Below, piece after piece: positions 26,479 through 36,743 of a stretch of 64,000 nt of DNA. Both the position numbers and the translations under genes were made by a program. Origin of the DNA: Phytophthora colocasiae (lineage: Eukaryota; Oomycota; Peronosporomycetes; Peronosporales; Peronosporaceae). The stretch lies in contig JAGKQI010000098.1 of NCBI GenBank assembly GCA_018806915.1, forward strand, positions 3,658,001 to 3,722,000, read 5' to 3'. The notes beneath the pieces were generated by a model. It had not been told where the DNA came from. It made no database searches and worked only from the letters and a program-made list of their open reading frames with translations. Every line of letters begins with the position of its first letter. Positions within the stretch are counted from its first letter, which is position 1.

Positions 26479-27850
26479 TTTTGGGGACGGCGGATATCAC
26501 CGTGAGTCCGAAGAGACTGTACAGCTGAAGGAAGAACAGGGCAAAGAAGTGCTGACGGTCGTTGGATCGCCGTCAGCACCGCCGAACGCTAGATCCACAG
26601 ATTGGCAGAGCCCTGGGAGGAGCTCTTTCGACAGGAAGGAGGCGAGTTTGGCAACACACTCGGAAGAAAAACCTACCCCTCCTCCCCAGGTCCCTTCGGG
26701 GGGGGGCCACTGATCGGAACGCGAGTTCCAATCCGCCGGGTGGGATTCAGCAGCGAAAACTGCTGTTGGAACTTCATCCACCACCGCGCAGATCTCAGGT
26801 GGTAAAACGTCGAAGAAGAAGACGAAGACTGCGCGGAAGAAGCTGAGAGCACCAGGATCCGATGACGAGAAGCCGGTGGTAAAAACGGAGTGGTCGTCGA
26901 CCCAGCTGGAGGCTTCGTATCGCCGGATCGCGCTCGAGGACTTCCTCCGGGAAGACCCTGTGATGAGGATACTACAACCTCAGTTGGTTGGATCCCTCAC
27001 CGGCCCGATCACAGCGCCGGCGCAGTCTACGAACAGTCTGGACAGCGCCTTCGATCTCCTCCGCCTGCTCGAGGAAGCTGGTTTTGCGGCAGCAGCTTTC
27101 GATGGGGACTACCTCTTCCGCTTGGACCACGACAGGATCCGTATCGCAGCGGCTTCACTATTCAACCGACTGAAGCCCCTTGTCGGTAAGTGACGAGCGA
27201 TCCGGGATCCAATGTCCAAGCTAACGTCCCCTGCGTATCAGGCTGGATCCTCTCGATACGCCTCGGCGGAGTCTGAAGCAGGATCCGAACCTCGGCGTAT
27301 GGATTTCGGTCCTGCAGGTGCTGGCAGCTCGTATGCCGACTGACATCCCGGATGCCAAGCCGACACGAACGTTGGACGCCCCGCATGATAGGCCCCGTGC
27401 CTTGGATCAGCCGCATGCATATCTACCAGCGGACTGCATGCTTACTTCCAATCGGCCATGGACAAGTTCTTGAAGGAGCGTCAGATGACTACAGTCCCAC
27501 AAGCCACGACGCGAGCTGCGTATTCTGTATATCGGGACGTCGAGATGGAGTCAGTAGGATCACATCCCGAGAACTGGTAGTATGACCCCGACGATCTCGA
27601 CGTACAGTATCTGCTCCGCAACGTATGGCAACGACAACTGCCGTGTCAGCTACAGTTCAACGGATCCGAATCTCAGCGGTATCAAATCTGAAGGAGTTCT
27701 CGGGCAAAGATCACGACGAGGAACGAGCAAGAGCATGGATTTGTAAAGTAGGTTAAGTCTGCCTTCACAAGACTCCAAGCATCCGACGAAGAAAAGTTCC
27801 TCCGATCTACAAGACGGAAGTGAAGTGATCTGTTGAAAGCCTTCCAGACG

Positions 27851-28075
27851 CAGTACTGTGGACTCGTAGTCTCGGTGGCGTGGCAATATTACCACGCTCG
27901 TAAGAGATCCGATGATTCGCCGCTGGAGTACCTGTATTGCTTGAACGTAGCAGGTCTCCGCACTCGAGTGATGATCAAGGATAGAGATGCCAAGGCTCGC
28001 CGCGAGACAGTACTGTGGACTCGGAGTCTCGGTGGCGTGGCAATATTGCCACGCTCGTAAGAGATCCGATGACGA
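27851..28075 (+). repeat. Direct duplication inside E4 gag
   Basis: The 65-bp segment starting cagtactgtggactcg occurs at 27851 and again at 28008, a period of 157 bp, with only a few differences. It duplicates the Gag segment QYCGL...YHARKRS and breaks the frame. Confidence 0.8.
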
Positions 28076-28759
28076 GCATGTTGAACACTTCATCGAGACG
28101 CTTGAGGACGCAGATCTGGCAGATCAACAGACCTTACTTCGACTCGCGGATGCGGATCAACTCGAGGACGTATTGCAGGCTCGAGATCGTGCGAGATCCA
28201 GATAGAAGAAGCCGTCGTCAGGATCCAGCAAGTTCCGGCCGAAGCCTACAACGGCCCCGGAGCCAACTGGTCCAACGCGTGCGATCCGTTCCATGCAAGT
28301 CGTAGAGTCTGAAGGATCGGACTCCGACGACTCCGGATCCGATAGCGAGCTCCGCAGAGCATATGTAGCAGCCTCGAGTGACCAACCGACTACCTCGGCG
28401 TCAGCTAGATCAGCAGAGACCAAAACAGGAACTTCAAATCCTAAGAAGGATCCGGCTTCAACTCAAGTCAGCTCGGATCCAACGCCACGAGATCGTCGGC
28501 CACGGTTCTCCAATGAAGGGCAGCGTTGCTCGCACTGCGGATCCAGGAAACATTCGGATCTTGGCTGTTGGAAGCGTCTCACCTGCTAGAAGTGCGGCAA
28601 GAGGGATCACCCGTCGGATCGCTGCTTCTTCGTAAGCCGCGGCTGCGGAGAACTTCACGATCACGGCAAGTGTCAGATGGAGGAGTTCTACAACCTTATC
28701 CGACAGTGGTTTGACCCTAGCAAGCACATGCTTCCGGAAGCTGCCGAGAAGATGTTAAA

Positions 28760-29877
28760 CTAGGACGCTCGCCGGGTTTGAATCCGGTACGAGACGAGCG
28801 TTCAACGTCTTACATCTATGCATATGTGAACAAGAAGGCCATGGATCGAGTTAGCAACAAGCGAACGGATCTATTGGATAATACATGTGAACTTCATGGG
28901 AAACGTACGGCTAGAGTCGCAAGCTTCCGCCCTACAGACGATGAGTATCAGAGATCCAAGTCGCCATGTCCTTGGAACTTATGCCTGGAGAGTCACGCGG
29001 GTACTGGAAGTACCATGTCCCCAGAAAACACTTCAAGCAGGCCAAGGCAACGTGCAAGACCAACAATGCCAAGTCCACTGTGCTTCTTGACTCAGTATCC
29101 GAGGTGTCGATCATCGATTCCGCCTTTGCTCGTAAGGTTGGATCCCAGATTGATACTAGTCAAACACAAGAATGCCTCGGAATTGGTGAGCAGCTGTATA
29201 TTGCAGCAGGCAAATGCAATGCGATCCTCGGCATGGACTTCATGGTACCGGCCGGGATCCGACTCGACTTGGGCGATGGATCCGTGTGCTTGCACGACGA
29301 GATCCGTGTGCGACTCCATGGACGACGACAGATCTTCAGCGGCCAGGCTCGCCCGCTACTCCTCCAGGAAGGTATACGACTGGAACCCGGCGAGGTCTTC
29401 GAGCATCCGGATCGGATCCATCTCAAGGAGTACGAGAAGCTGTGGCTACGCAGAGGCAAGCAATGGGTACCAACGTTAGCACAAGGTCCAGGCAAGATCC
29501 GCTATCTACAACTTACCAACATTGGTGAGAAAGCGGTCTCCCTCAACCACAACGAAGAGATCGGCATGTGGCTGGCCGGGGATCACGTTCCCCGCACCCC
29601 GGGTTTCATTTCCGTCGGATCCAGGAGCTACCACGAATGGCAGAACCTTGCCCTGAGCGCCACGACGGAGATCCCGCCGCCACCGCGTCCGAAGGAGCCG
29701 TGGGAGCTTGAGCCGGCGGTGGATCGTCCGAAGTACACCGAGCCGAAGGGGATCTTGAAGCGCCCCGTGCGACTGTCGTGTCACGCTGCCCCGGCTCGCC
29801 ACCTACGTCGGACCGGATCCTTGAAGGGACGGTCAACTGGCGAGACGGGATCCAGTCCAGTGCATCCGATCCGTTGA
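28760..29877 (+). pseudogene. E4 protease region with altered catalytic motif
   Basis: The segment begins with YIYAYVNKK in one frame (28778 onward) and shifts near 28950 to the frame 28966-29877, which is open for 303 codons. That frame carries GESRGYWKY, the retropepsin site, NAILGMDFMVPAG, and runs through EWQNLALSATTE without the stop found in E1. The catalytic triplet reads LLDSVSEVSIID where E1 has LLDTGAEVSIVD. The Gly of the D-T/S-G signature is replaced by Val, so the protease should be inactive. Confidence 0.75.
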
Positions 29878-31671
29878 CGTTTGAACTCCAAGTGCACCGC
29901 TATGTCCGTTTTGAGCCAGAGACTGCAACAGATGACGCGCCAGCACCATCGGATCAAGACGCGCCCTCGTACACGTGGATCCGAGATCCACAGGCTCAAG
30001 GATACTCCGGATCCTCTTCAGCATGTCGGATTGAAGATCCGACAAGCTTTGGATCCAAGGTTTCGGAGTGCCCTGGAGCTCACAGGAATGCCCAGGAGCT
30101 CGGAGATCTACCATCATACGCGCCTGATCAAGACCTTTCAAATGAGGTGCCTCACGCCTCCCAACGACATCTACAAGCAAAGTCGGATCCTTACCTGACA
30201 CATCTTGAAGATCGGTGTCGCACATGCGACATGGGTCAAGGACGGGGCAGGTCTAAACAGTCGTCTGATTGTGACTTTCAAGAACTACATCGAAGTACCT
30301 TACATGTATAACTCGTATTAAGGATATCATGGATAGCGAGCTTCCTGCAGACACTGTCATTTCGTTGACCACAGGTCGATCAGTGACCAACAATTGCATT
30401 TGCGACGAGAGCCCATGTGGTGTGCGTGGGGCTGGCCAGGAAGCCATTATCCTGGAGGAAGAGGAGGGGTGGACCGAAATCTGACCCGGTTTCAACATGG
30501 CCAGATGCAATTGGGACATGGAGATTGGACTGGCAGTGCCAGTCTGGTCGGTGAACGGCTCATAAAGCAAGGTTGGCCAGCGTTTATCGGAGCTATTTTA
30601 GATGGAAATTATACGATGGCGACCAGCATGTACACTGTAGTGCTATGGTGTGAGTGTTTGCCTCTCTTCTTCATTCCGAGGACTTCAACTCGATGTTCGA
30701 GCAGATCGGGAAGATCCGGTGTCGCGACAAGTGCTGTGAATTTTAGCACTACTTGCCCGTTCTGTACTCAGCCGATCTTCAGCGGGCACTCAAGGATAGG
30801 CTCAAGTGGAAGTGCCGACTAAAACGGTGCTTGGCTCCAATCGTGTCAGCTGGCTGAGAAAGACCGATGCTGATGGCCGCACTTAGTGGGGATCTGAGCT
30901 CCTCATTTTCACACAAATATGAGCGAGCGGCGGAGACGGCCTGCAGGAAGGCCACCGCCGATTGCGAGGCACCCAGGGCGATCTACGCGTGTACCAAGGG
31001 TGCTACAGATGCGCCTCGGCAAGGCGAGTGCCAAGGCAAGGTCGAAGACTCAGGGGGACCAAAAAAAGCTGGACGAAGACGTGACGGCGCAAGGAGATGG
31101 ACCAACGGACGACGACGTGCGTGGAAGCAACGAAGACCCCAGAGGACGATCCAAGAGCTGGATGTGGTGCGCCGAAGGATGATCCTGCTGTTGGAATTGG
31201 TTCGGAAGCTGAAAGTGACGTTGGAAGGCCTGCCGAAGGGGGTGCCGCTCGTGGACCAGATCCTGCCACAAGAAAGCTGGATCCTGGGGGCCATCTAACA
31301 GCTAGCGATCCGCCAGCAGTGGAGGCGAGTGAGGATCCGTCACCAGCGTCAGAATGTGGAGATCGAGAAGACACGTCGGACCAGGGTCTCGTGGCTGGAT
31401 CCCGACCGGATCTCGTGGCTGAATCCCAGCCGGATCTCGAGGTTGGTGCCCGATCGGATCCTGGAGCCTCTGCCAAGTCAGATCACACAGTCAGAGAAGC
31501 CCGTTGCTGAGTCTTGGCCGGATCCCAGTACCGCGGAAGATCACGTTGACAATTGAGTGTTCGTTCACGAGAATGGTGGATCCTACACGGAGGATCTCGA
31601 GAAGGGGATGGCAACGGTCGAAGAGAAGATTGAGGATCTCCAAATGGGGGATCCAGCCTGAGGAGATCCGA
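29878..31671 (+). other. E4 pol linker plus unassigned sequence
   Basis: This stretch should encode the acidic Pro/Asp-rich linker that precedes RT in E1. The last part supports that: 31097-31510 is Asp/Pro/Gly-rich, and 31600-31671 reads EEKIEDLQMGDP then, one frame over, QPEEIRRQ, matching E1 pol EEVRIEDLQVGNP and TPEEIEKLRQ. The middle (30199-30870) is less rich in GATC and resembles nothing I know. It holds a 51-codon ORF at 30329-30484 with CICDESPCGVRG and no recognisable domain. I call no gene there. Confidence 0.5.
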
Positions 31672-32160
31672 CGACAGGGCAAGAAGGACCTGGTGGACTA
31701 TGTCCAAGAGCTGCGCACACTCATTGCCGGTATGGCTGCCGACCCTCTACCTGAGGTGGTCACCGTGACCATCTTCATGGAAGGTTTGCGAGCTGGCGTG
31801 GCCAGGACGGAGACATTCCGTCAGAATCCTCGCACCTTCGAGGACGCTGTCAGCGTGGCACTGAATGCCGAACAGAACTTTAAGTTGTCGAGGGTCGGTG
31901 CTAACAGCACAGGGTCCGGGGGACCCGAGCCCATGGACCTCAGCTATGCTGAAGATGAGGTAGCCGAGCTACGAGCTGCGGTGCAGCGTATGAGCACCCG
32001 CCGGTGCTACACGTGTGGTAGCCCCACACATCTGAGGCCCAACTGCCCCCTGCGCAAAGAGCGCGCCGGCCAGAATGGCCGCAACCCTGCCGCGGGTCCC
32101 GCTTTGGGCTCTGCCCAGGGAAACGACGGCTCCCGGGGCGGTCTACTGGGGAAGAACTGA
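31672..32160 (+). pseudogene. gag: E3 Gag, C-terminal remnant
   Basis: The frame is in register with E2 Gag from KKDLVDYVQELRTLI (E2: KDDVHTFAQRARYLV) to the stop TGA at 32158-32160. It includes the shared GGPEPMDL motif and the zinc knuckle CYTCGSPTHLRPNC. The N-terminal matrix/capsid part is missing, replaced by E4 sequence. Pol is in the -1 frame, as in E2, but I see no canonical slippery heptamer before the stop. Confidence 0.85.
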
Positions 32161-32168
32161 GTTCTGCA

Positions 32169-35100
32169 GTGCGTGAGAGGCACTGGGTCTCAGCCCCGAA
32201 GAGCTCCGTGCTCTTGAACACGGAACGTGGGAGCAAGCAGGGCTTGTTGGTCATCCATGTGGACGTGAAGGGCTTCGAGAAGCCGTGGATCGTGTTGATC
32301 GATTCGGGAGCGTCTGGCAACTACGTCAGACGCTCCACCGTTGAGGGTAGTCAGCAATATGCTGAGGCGCTTCGAGCGCGAAGAGGTGACACCGTCACTG
32401 TCCGTCTAGCGACGGGCGTCCGTGTCACGGCAGCCAAGGTCCCCATGGACCTACGGCTGAAGTTCTTGGACTTCGACAGCGTAGAACGCTGCTTGGTCTT
32501 GGACCTGGATTCGAGGTACGACCTCATCCTTGGTATGGCGTGGCTGGAGCGCCACGAGCCATGGATTGATTGGAGGTCGAAGACCTTAGGTGCTACGCAC
32601 TTCTCTCCTAGTGGAGCTTTGGCGAGTCATGAACCCACCTCTGCTAGGAAGCAGAAGCGCTACTGGCGCGAGCATCGAGCCGAGTCGGCTATGATGCTGG
32701 AAGTCGGTGTGTCCGAGTTAGTGGACAGCACCGATAGCGAGGACCGCAGTCCTGTTGAGCGCGTAGCGCTGGTTGACAGTGAGTCAACGTGTGGGCAGAA
32801 CCCACGTAATCCCTGTGGAGCGGCACGTACTCCGCCGAGCGATGCTGGTCGTGGACCAAGTCGATCGCTGAATGTCTCTGACATTAGACCAGCTACGGTC
32901 ATTGATTGTGCAGCGGCACGTACTCCGCTGAGTGTCTCCGACACTGGGCCTGGTGTGGCCGAAACTTGTGCGACGGCACGTACTCCGTCGAGTAGACGCT
33001 CTTCGGCTAGGCGAAGACGTCGTAAGGCCCTTCGGGCGAGACGCTCTGCGTCTGAGTCATCCGTGACGTCAAGTGCCGACGCACCGGAGGGCTGTGGGCA
33101 GCTATACACTCTGGTTGATGGAGTGGGCGGCAGTGCCGAAGGCAGTGTCCTGCTGGACGACTTGCCGAGTGTTGACAAGCTCCTTGAGCTAGAGGAGATG
33201 TCCTTCGCCGACTTTGGCGATGCCTTGAAGGCTGGCGAACTCGCCGAGGTGGTCATCGTTCGACCTGAGGAGGAGTTAAACTCGTCGTCCCTCGTTGACG
33301 AGTCCGTCTTGGCCGAAGTCAAGAAGGCGTTGAACGCCAGGAGTGGATCGGAGATCCTCAAGAATCCCTCGGATCCCTTCTACTCCTTGTTGAAGGAATA
33401 TGGAGACGTTGTCTCGAAGGAACCACCGAGCGGCCTGCCTCCTGACCGAGGCGTTCGTCATGAGATCGACTTAGTCCCTGGAACTAAATACTGCGTGACC
33501 CGGCAGTGGCCTCTTCCTAAAGAGCAATGCGACGTCATTGACGCCTTCTTCCGTGCGAAGCACGCGGCGGGTCTCTTGCGCGAGAGCAAGTCTTCGCACT
33601 CCGCGCCAACGTTCTGTGTCAGAAAGCCGAATGGCAAGTGGCGTATCGTTCACGCTTTTAACAAGCTCAACGCTGCCACGATTCCGGCGCAGACGCCGAT
33701 TCCTAGGAAGGATGTTCTTCAGAACAACATGGTGGGTTGCACCATGTACAGTGCGCTCGACTTAGTAGATGGCTACTATCAGCTGCTCATGCGAGCCAGT
33801 GATATTCCGCTTACAGCGGTGAGCACCCCGAGCGGTATGCTCTGGGAGTGGCTCGTCATGCCCCAAGGGCTGTCGAATGCGCCTGCAACGTTCAATCGTC
33901 TAGTGACGCAGTTGTTCAGGCCCCTGCGGGCATTCGCACAGACGTACTTCAACGACGTGTTCGTCCACAGTCAGGCCGAACACGGCAAGACTGACGTCGA
34001 GGTACACGTGGAACACGTGAGAGCTGTGCTCGAGTGCATGCGCACGAACAAGTTGTACGCCAACGCAGACAAGTGCGTCTTTGGCGCGGAAGAAATCCCC
34101 TTCCTAGGGTGCTTCATTGGGAAGCATGGCCTTCGTGCTGATCCAGCAAAGGTCAAGGCCATTGTGGACTGGCCGGTTCCCTTGAACCAGAAGGACTTGC
34201 GTAAGTGGCTGGGCTTGGCCAACTACTTGCACAAGTATAGCGAGAACTACGCTGAGTTGGCTCGGCCACTGACGGATCTCCTTAAGAAGGATGCCGAGTG
34301 GGTATGGCGTGCCGAGCACGAGAATGCGTTCACTTGTATCAAGGATAGCCTGCTTCAGGCACCGATACTGGCGTTGCCAGACCCCGCTCGTCCGTTTATC
34401 GTCGTCTGTGACGCCTCGGACTTTGCCATCGGCAGTGCTTTGCTACAAGCGGACGCCGAAGGGCGCGAACGCGTCATTGCGTTTGAGTCTCGGCAGCTCA
34501 AGGCTGCTGAGAAGAACTATCCAGTTCATGACAAGGAGCTACTTGCGATGAAGTACGCTCTCGTCAAATTCAGGGTTCACCTGCTCGGCTCCAAGCCGTT
34601 TGTGATCTACACGGATCATGCGTCACTACGCACAGCGACGCAGTCGCCTCACCTCTCGCAGAGGATGGCCCGATGGCTCTCCTTCTTTGCGGAGTATAAC
34701 TTCGAGGTGAAGTACAAGCCTGGCAGGCAGAACGTCCTCGCTGACGCGTTATCACGTCGCCCGGACTATGAGTTATCTCATGTCACCTCGGTGACATCGT
34801 CCGTGACGGACATGGTTCGAGCAGCGTACGCTCAGGATGACTCCTGTGTCGCGCTGCTTCAAGCTCTGGGGAGCGATGAGTTTAAAGACTCAAAGGTGAC
34901 TCTGTCACGACGCCTAAAGGCGAGACTCCAACGCTACAGCCTGGAAGGCGGTCTGCTGTACTACAGCACGGGTCAGGATGACCCACCACGAGTGGTGGTT
35001 CCTCACGATGAGGATCTGAAGTACCGTATCCTCTATGAGGCCCATGACACACCCACAGGCGGCCACCTCGGTCGCGAGAAGACATACGGCTCGGTGAGCT

Positions 35101-36743
35101 CCATGTACTGGTGGCCGAAGATGTACAAGTGGGTCAGCACATATGTGCGCACGTGCGAGACGTGTCAGCGGGTTAAACCCTCGCCGCATGCGGCTGCGCC
35201 TTTGGCGAGCTTACCTGTACCCTCTGGGTGTTGGCAGTCCATAAGTATGGACTTTGTGTTTGGCCTGCCGAAGGACTCGGCAGGCAACACGGGCGTGGTG
35301 GTCTTTGTTGACCGTCTGAGCAAGATGGCTCACCTAGCGGCTGTGCCGGACACCGTCGATGGCGCTGGTACAGCGACGATCTTCATCGATCGGGTCTTCC
35401 GCCAGCATGGGCTGCCTGAGACCATTGTCTCGGATCGAGATCCCCGTTTCACGGGTCACTTCTGGACGTCCGTCTTCAAGGTGCTGGGCACTCGACTGGA
35501 CATGTCCACGGCGGACCATCCGCAGACCGACGGTCAGACCGAACGCGTGAACCGCGTTCTGGAGGACATCCTCCGCAGCGTATGCGCTGAAACGCCGAAG
35601 CGTTGGAGCGCTATGCTCCCTCTCGTTGAGTTCTCCATGAACAATGCGGTGCATGCCTCGACAGGCTTCACCCCGTTCTACGTGAACGGCCTTGCGCACC
35701 CGCGCGTTCCGCTCACTCCGCCACGCGGTAGCCTTGGGCTTGGTGGGGGAGAGGCTGTGCCGTCGCTCGACTCCGAGCTTGCTGATATCAGCCCTTCTGC
35801 TGTGCGTAAACAAGTCGATGACTTCCTCTCGGTGAGATTGAGCGTATTGCGCCGTGTGCGTGACGCGATGGCTGAAAGCCAAGACGTTCAGAAGGAACAA
35901 GCTGATGCAAAAGGTAGAAGCAATGTATGGGAATTTAAGGTCGGTGACCAAGTTTTATTAAACGCTAAGAACCTACCTACACATGCAGTGTCGAGCGTCT
36001 TTAAGACGAAATTGCGTCCGCGTTTCATCGGACCATTTACGGTCGTGGCCAAGAAGGGCCTGGCATACACGCTTGACTTGCCAAAGCGGATGCGAACACA
36101 CCCGGTGTTCTACGTCGGCTTGCTTAAGCCATATCGGGACCCCGCGGGGGTGAGCGCGGAGGCGCTGGCACCGACGACACGTGCCCAGGCTGCGTCATCT
36201 GCAGCAGCAACGTCACCTGACCCCGCAACTCAGCGAGCTGAAGCTCCTGCTGGTGCAGGCGAGCAGTCAGGGACTGAGGACCTTCGAGCCAAGCCATCCG
36301 GCTTTCAATCTCCTCTATGTCATGAGCGAGACGGGCATGCGAATGCCAAACGCTCTCCAGGTTCCCCTGAAGAGACTGAGTCTGACTCTGGAGAGTACCG
36401 ATCGAGTGATCGAGTTGATACCAAGCGCGCTGCGACAAATAGCGCTCATCACACTCGTCGAGTATTGCGTTCCGCAGCGAATCGGCCTCCTCCGCCGTTG
36501 CTCGATGAGCAGGGGACTCCCCACTACCACGTGGAGCGCCTGATGGCGCGGCGTCGCCACCGTAGTCAAAACCAGTATCTGGTGAAGTGGCGTGGATATC
36601 CTCATTCCCAAAACTCGTGGGAGTTTGAAGGGCCCCTGAGGCAGGACTGCCCTGACGTCGTGGACGCTTTTGATCGCGAAGATCGGGGGCGCCCGAAGGG
36701 CTCGAGGTCGACCACTCGGTCGACACCCGCTTCTCACCACTAG
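32169..36743 (+). CDS. pol: E3 Pol, full length, RT motif YFND
   Basis: A 1524-codon frame opening without an ATG, so fused to Gag by a -1 shift. Protease: VLIDSGASGNYV near residue 45 and LILGMAWL. The linker has hairpin repeats encoding AARTP units. RT: ALDLVDGYYQ, then TYFNDVFVHS near 595, where the first catalytic Asp of YxDD is Asn (AAC at 33951-33953). RNase H: VVCDASDFAIG, DKELLAM, VIYTDHASLR, ADALSRRPDY. Integrase: HHCC with GGHLGREKTY and CETCQRVKP; core MDFVFGLP, VSDRDPRF, QTERVNRVLED. The C-terminus has YVGLLKPY, a linker, and a chromodomain (YHVERLMARR, YLVKWRGYP, SWEFEGPL). It is otherwise intact, but RT activity should be lost. Confidence 0.93.
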   Translation: MRERHWVSAPKSSVLLNTERGSKQGLLVIHVDVKGFEKPWIVLIDSGASGNYVRRSTVEGSQQYAEALRARRGDTVTVRLATGVRVTAAKVPMDLRLKFLDFDSVERCLVLDLDSRYDLILGMAWLERHEPWIDWRSKTLGATHFSPSGALASHEPTSARKQKRYWREHRAESAMMLEVGVSELVDSTDSEDRSPVERVALVDSESTCGQNPRNPCGAARTPPSDAGRGPSRSLNVSDIRPATVIDCAAARTPLSVSDTGPGVAETCATARTPSSRRSSARRRRRKALRARRSASESSVTSSADAPEGCGQLYTLVDGVGGSAEGSVLLDDLPSVDKLLELEEMSFADFGDALKAGELAEVVIVRPEEELNSSSLVDESVLAEVKKALNARSGSEILKNPSDPFYSLLKEYGDVVSKEPPSGLPPDRGVRHEIDLVPGTKYCVTRQWPLPKEQCDVIDAFFRAKHAAGLLRESKSSHSAPTFCVRKPNGKWRIVHAFNKLNAATIPAQTPIPRKDVLQNNMVGCTMYSALDLVDGYYQLLMRASDIPLTAVSTPSGMLWEWLVMPQGLSNAPATFNRLVTQLFRPLRAFAQTYFNDVFVHSQAEHGKTDVEVHVEHVRAVLECMRTNKLYANADKCVFGAEEIPFLGCFIGKHGLRADPAKVKAIVDWPVPLNQKDLRKWLGLANYLHKYSENYAELARPLTDLLKKDAEWVWRAEHENAFTCIKDSLLQAPILALPDPARPFIVVCDASDFAIGSALLQADAEGRERVIAFESRQLKAAEKNYPVHDKELLAMKYALVKFRVHLLGSKPFVIYTDHASLRTATQSPHLSQRMARWLSFFAEYNFEVKYKPGRQNVLADALSRRPDYELSHVTSVTSSVTDMVRAAYAQDDSCVALLQALGSDEFKDSKVTLSRRLKARLQRYSLEGGLLYYSTGQDDPPRVVVPHDEDLKYRILYEAHDTPTGGHLGREKTYGSVSSMYWWPKMYKWVSTYVRTCETCQRVKPSPHAAAPLASLPVPSGCWQSISMDFVFGLPKDSAGNTGVVVFVDRLSKMAHLAAVPDTVDGAGTATIFIDRVFRQHGLPETIVSDRDPRFTGHFWTSVFKVLGTRLDMSTADHPQTDGQTERVNRVLEDILRSVCAETPKRWSAMLPLVEFSMNNAVHASTGFTPFYVNGLAHPRVPLTPPRGSLGLGGGEAVPSLDSELADISPSAVRKQVDDFLSVRLSVLRRVRDAMAESQDVQKEQADAKGRSNVWEFKVGDQVLLNAKNLPTHAVSSVFKTKLRPRFIGPFTVVAKKGLAYTLDLPKRMRTHPVFYVGLLKPYRDPAGVSAEALAPTTRAQAASSAAATSPDPATQRAEAPAGAGEQSGTEDLRAKPSGFQSPLCHERDGHANAKRSPGSPEETESDSGEYRSSDRVDTKRAATNSAHHTRRVLRSAANRPPPPLLDEQGTPHYHVERLMARRRHRSQNQYLVKWRGYPHSQNSWEFEGPLRQDCPDVVDAFDREDRGRPKGSRSTTRSTPASHH

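Larger units (their letters stand above)
26459..28759 (+). pseudogene. gag: E4 Gag, frame-disrupted
   Basis: Family-1 Gag starting at ATG 26459, the spacer base plus the first two PBS bases. The first frame gives MV.VPGSFGDGGYHRES and runs in frame into the region equivalent to the E1 long frame. The capsid-like part is readable at 26876-27193 (YRRIALEDFLREDPVM) and at 27690-28070 (FQTQYCGL, WQYYHARKRS). The nucleocapsid part (28293-28759) has zinc knuckles CSHCGSRKHSDLGC and, after a TAG replacing a residue, KCGKRDHPSDRC, ending KMLN then TAG as in E1. Several shifts, stops and a local duplication inactivate it. It preserves about 135 residues before the zinc knuckles that E1 has lost. Confidence 0.75.

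Noticed and set aside
30867..31298. 143-codon basic frame in the E4 linker
   Set aside because: The overlapping Asp/Pro-rich frame fits the E1 pol linker better; the basic frame is its shadow.
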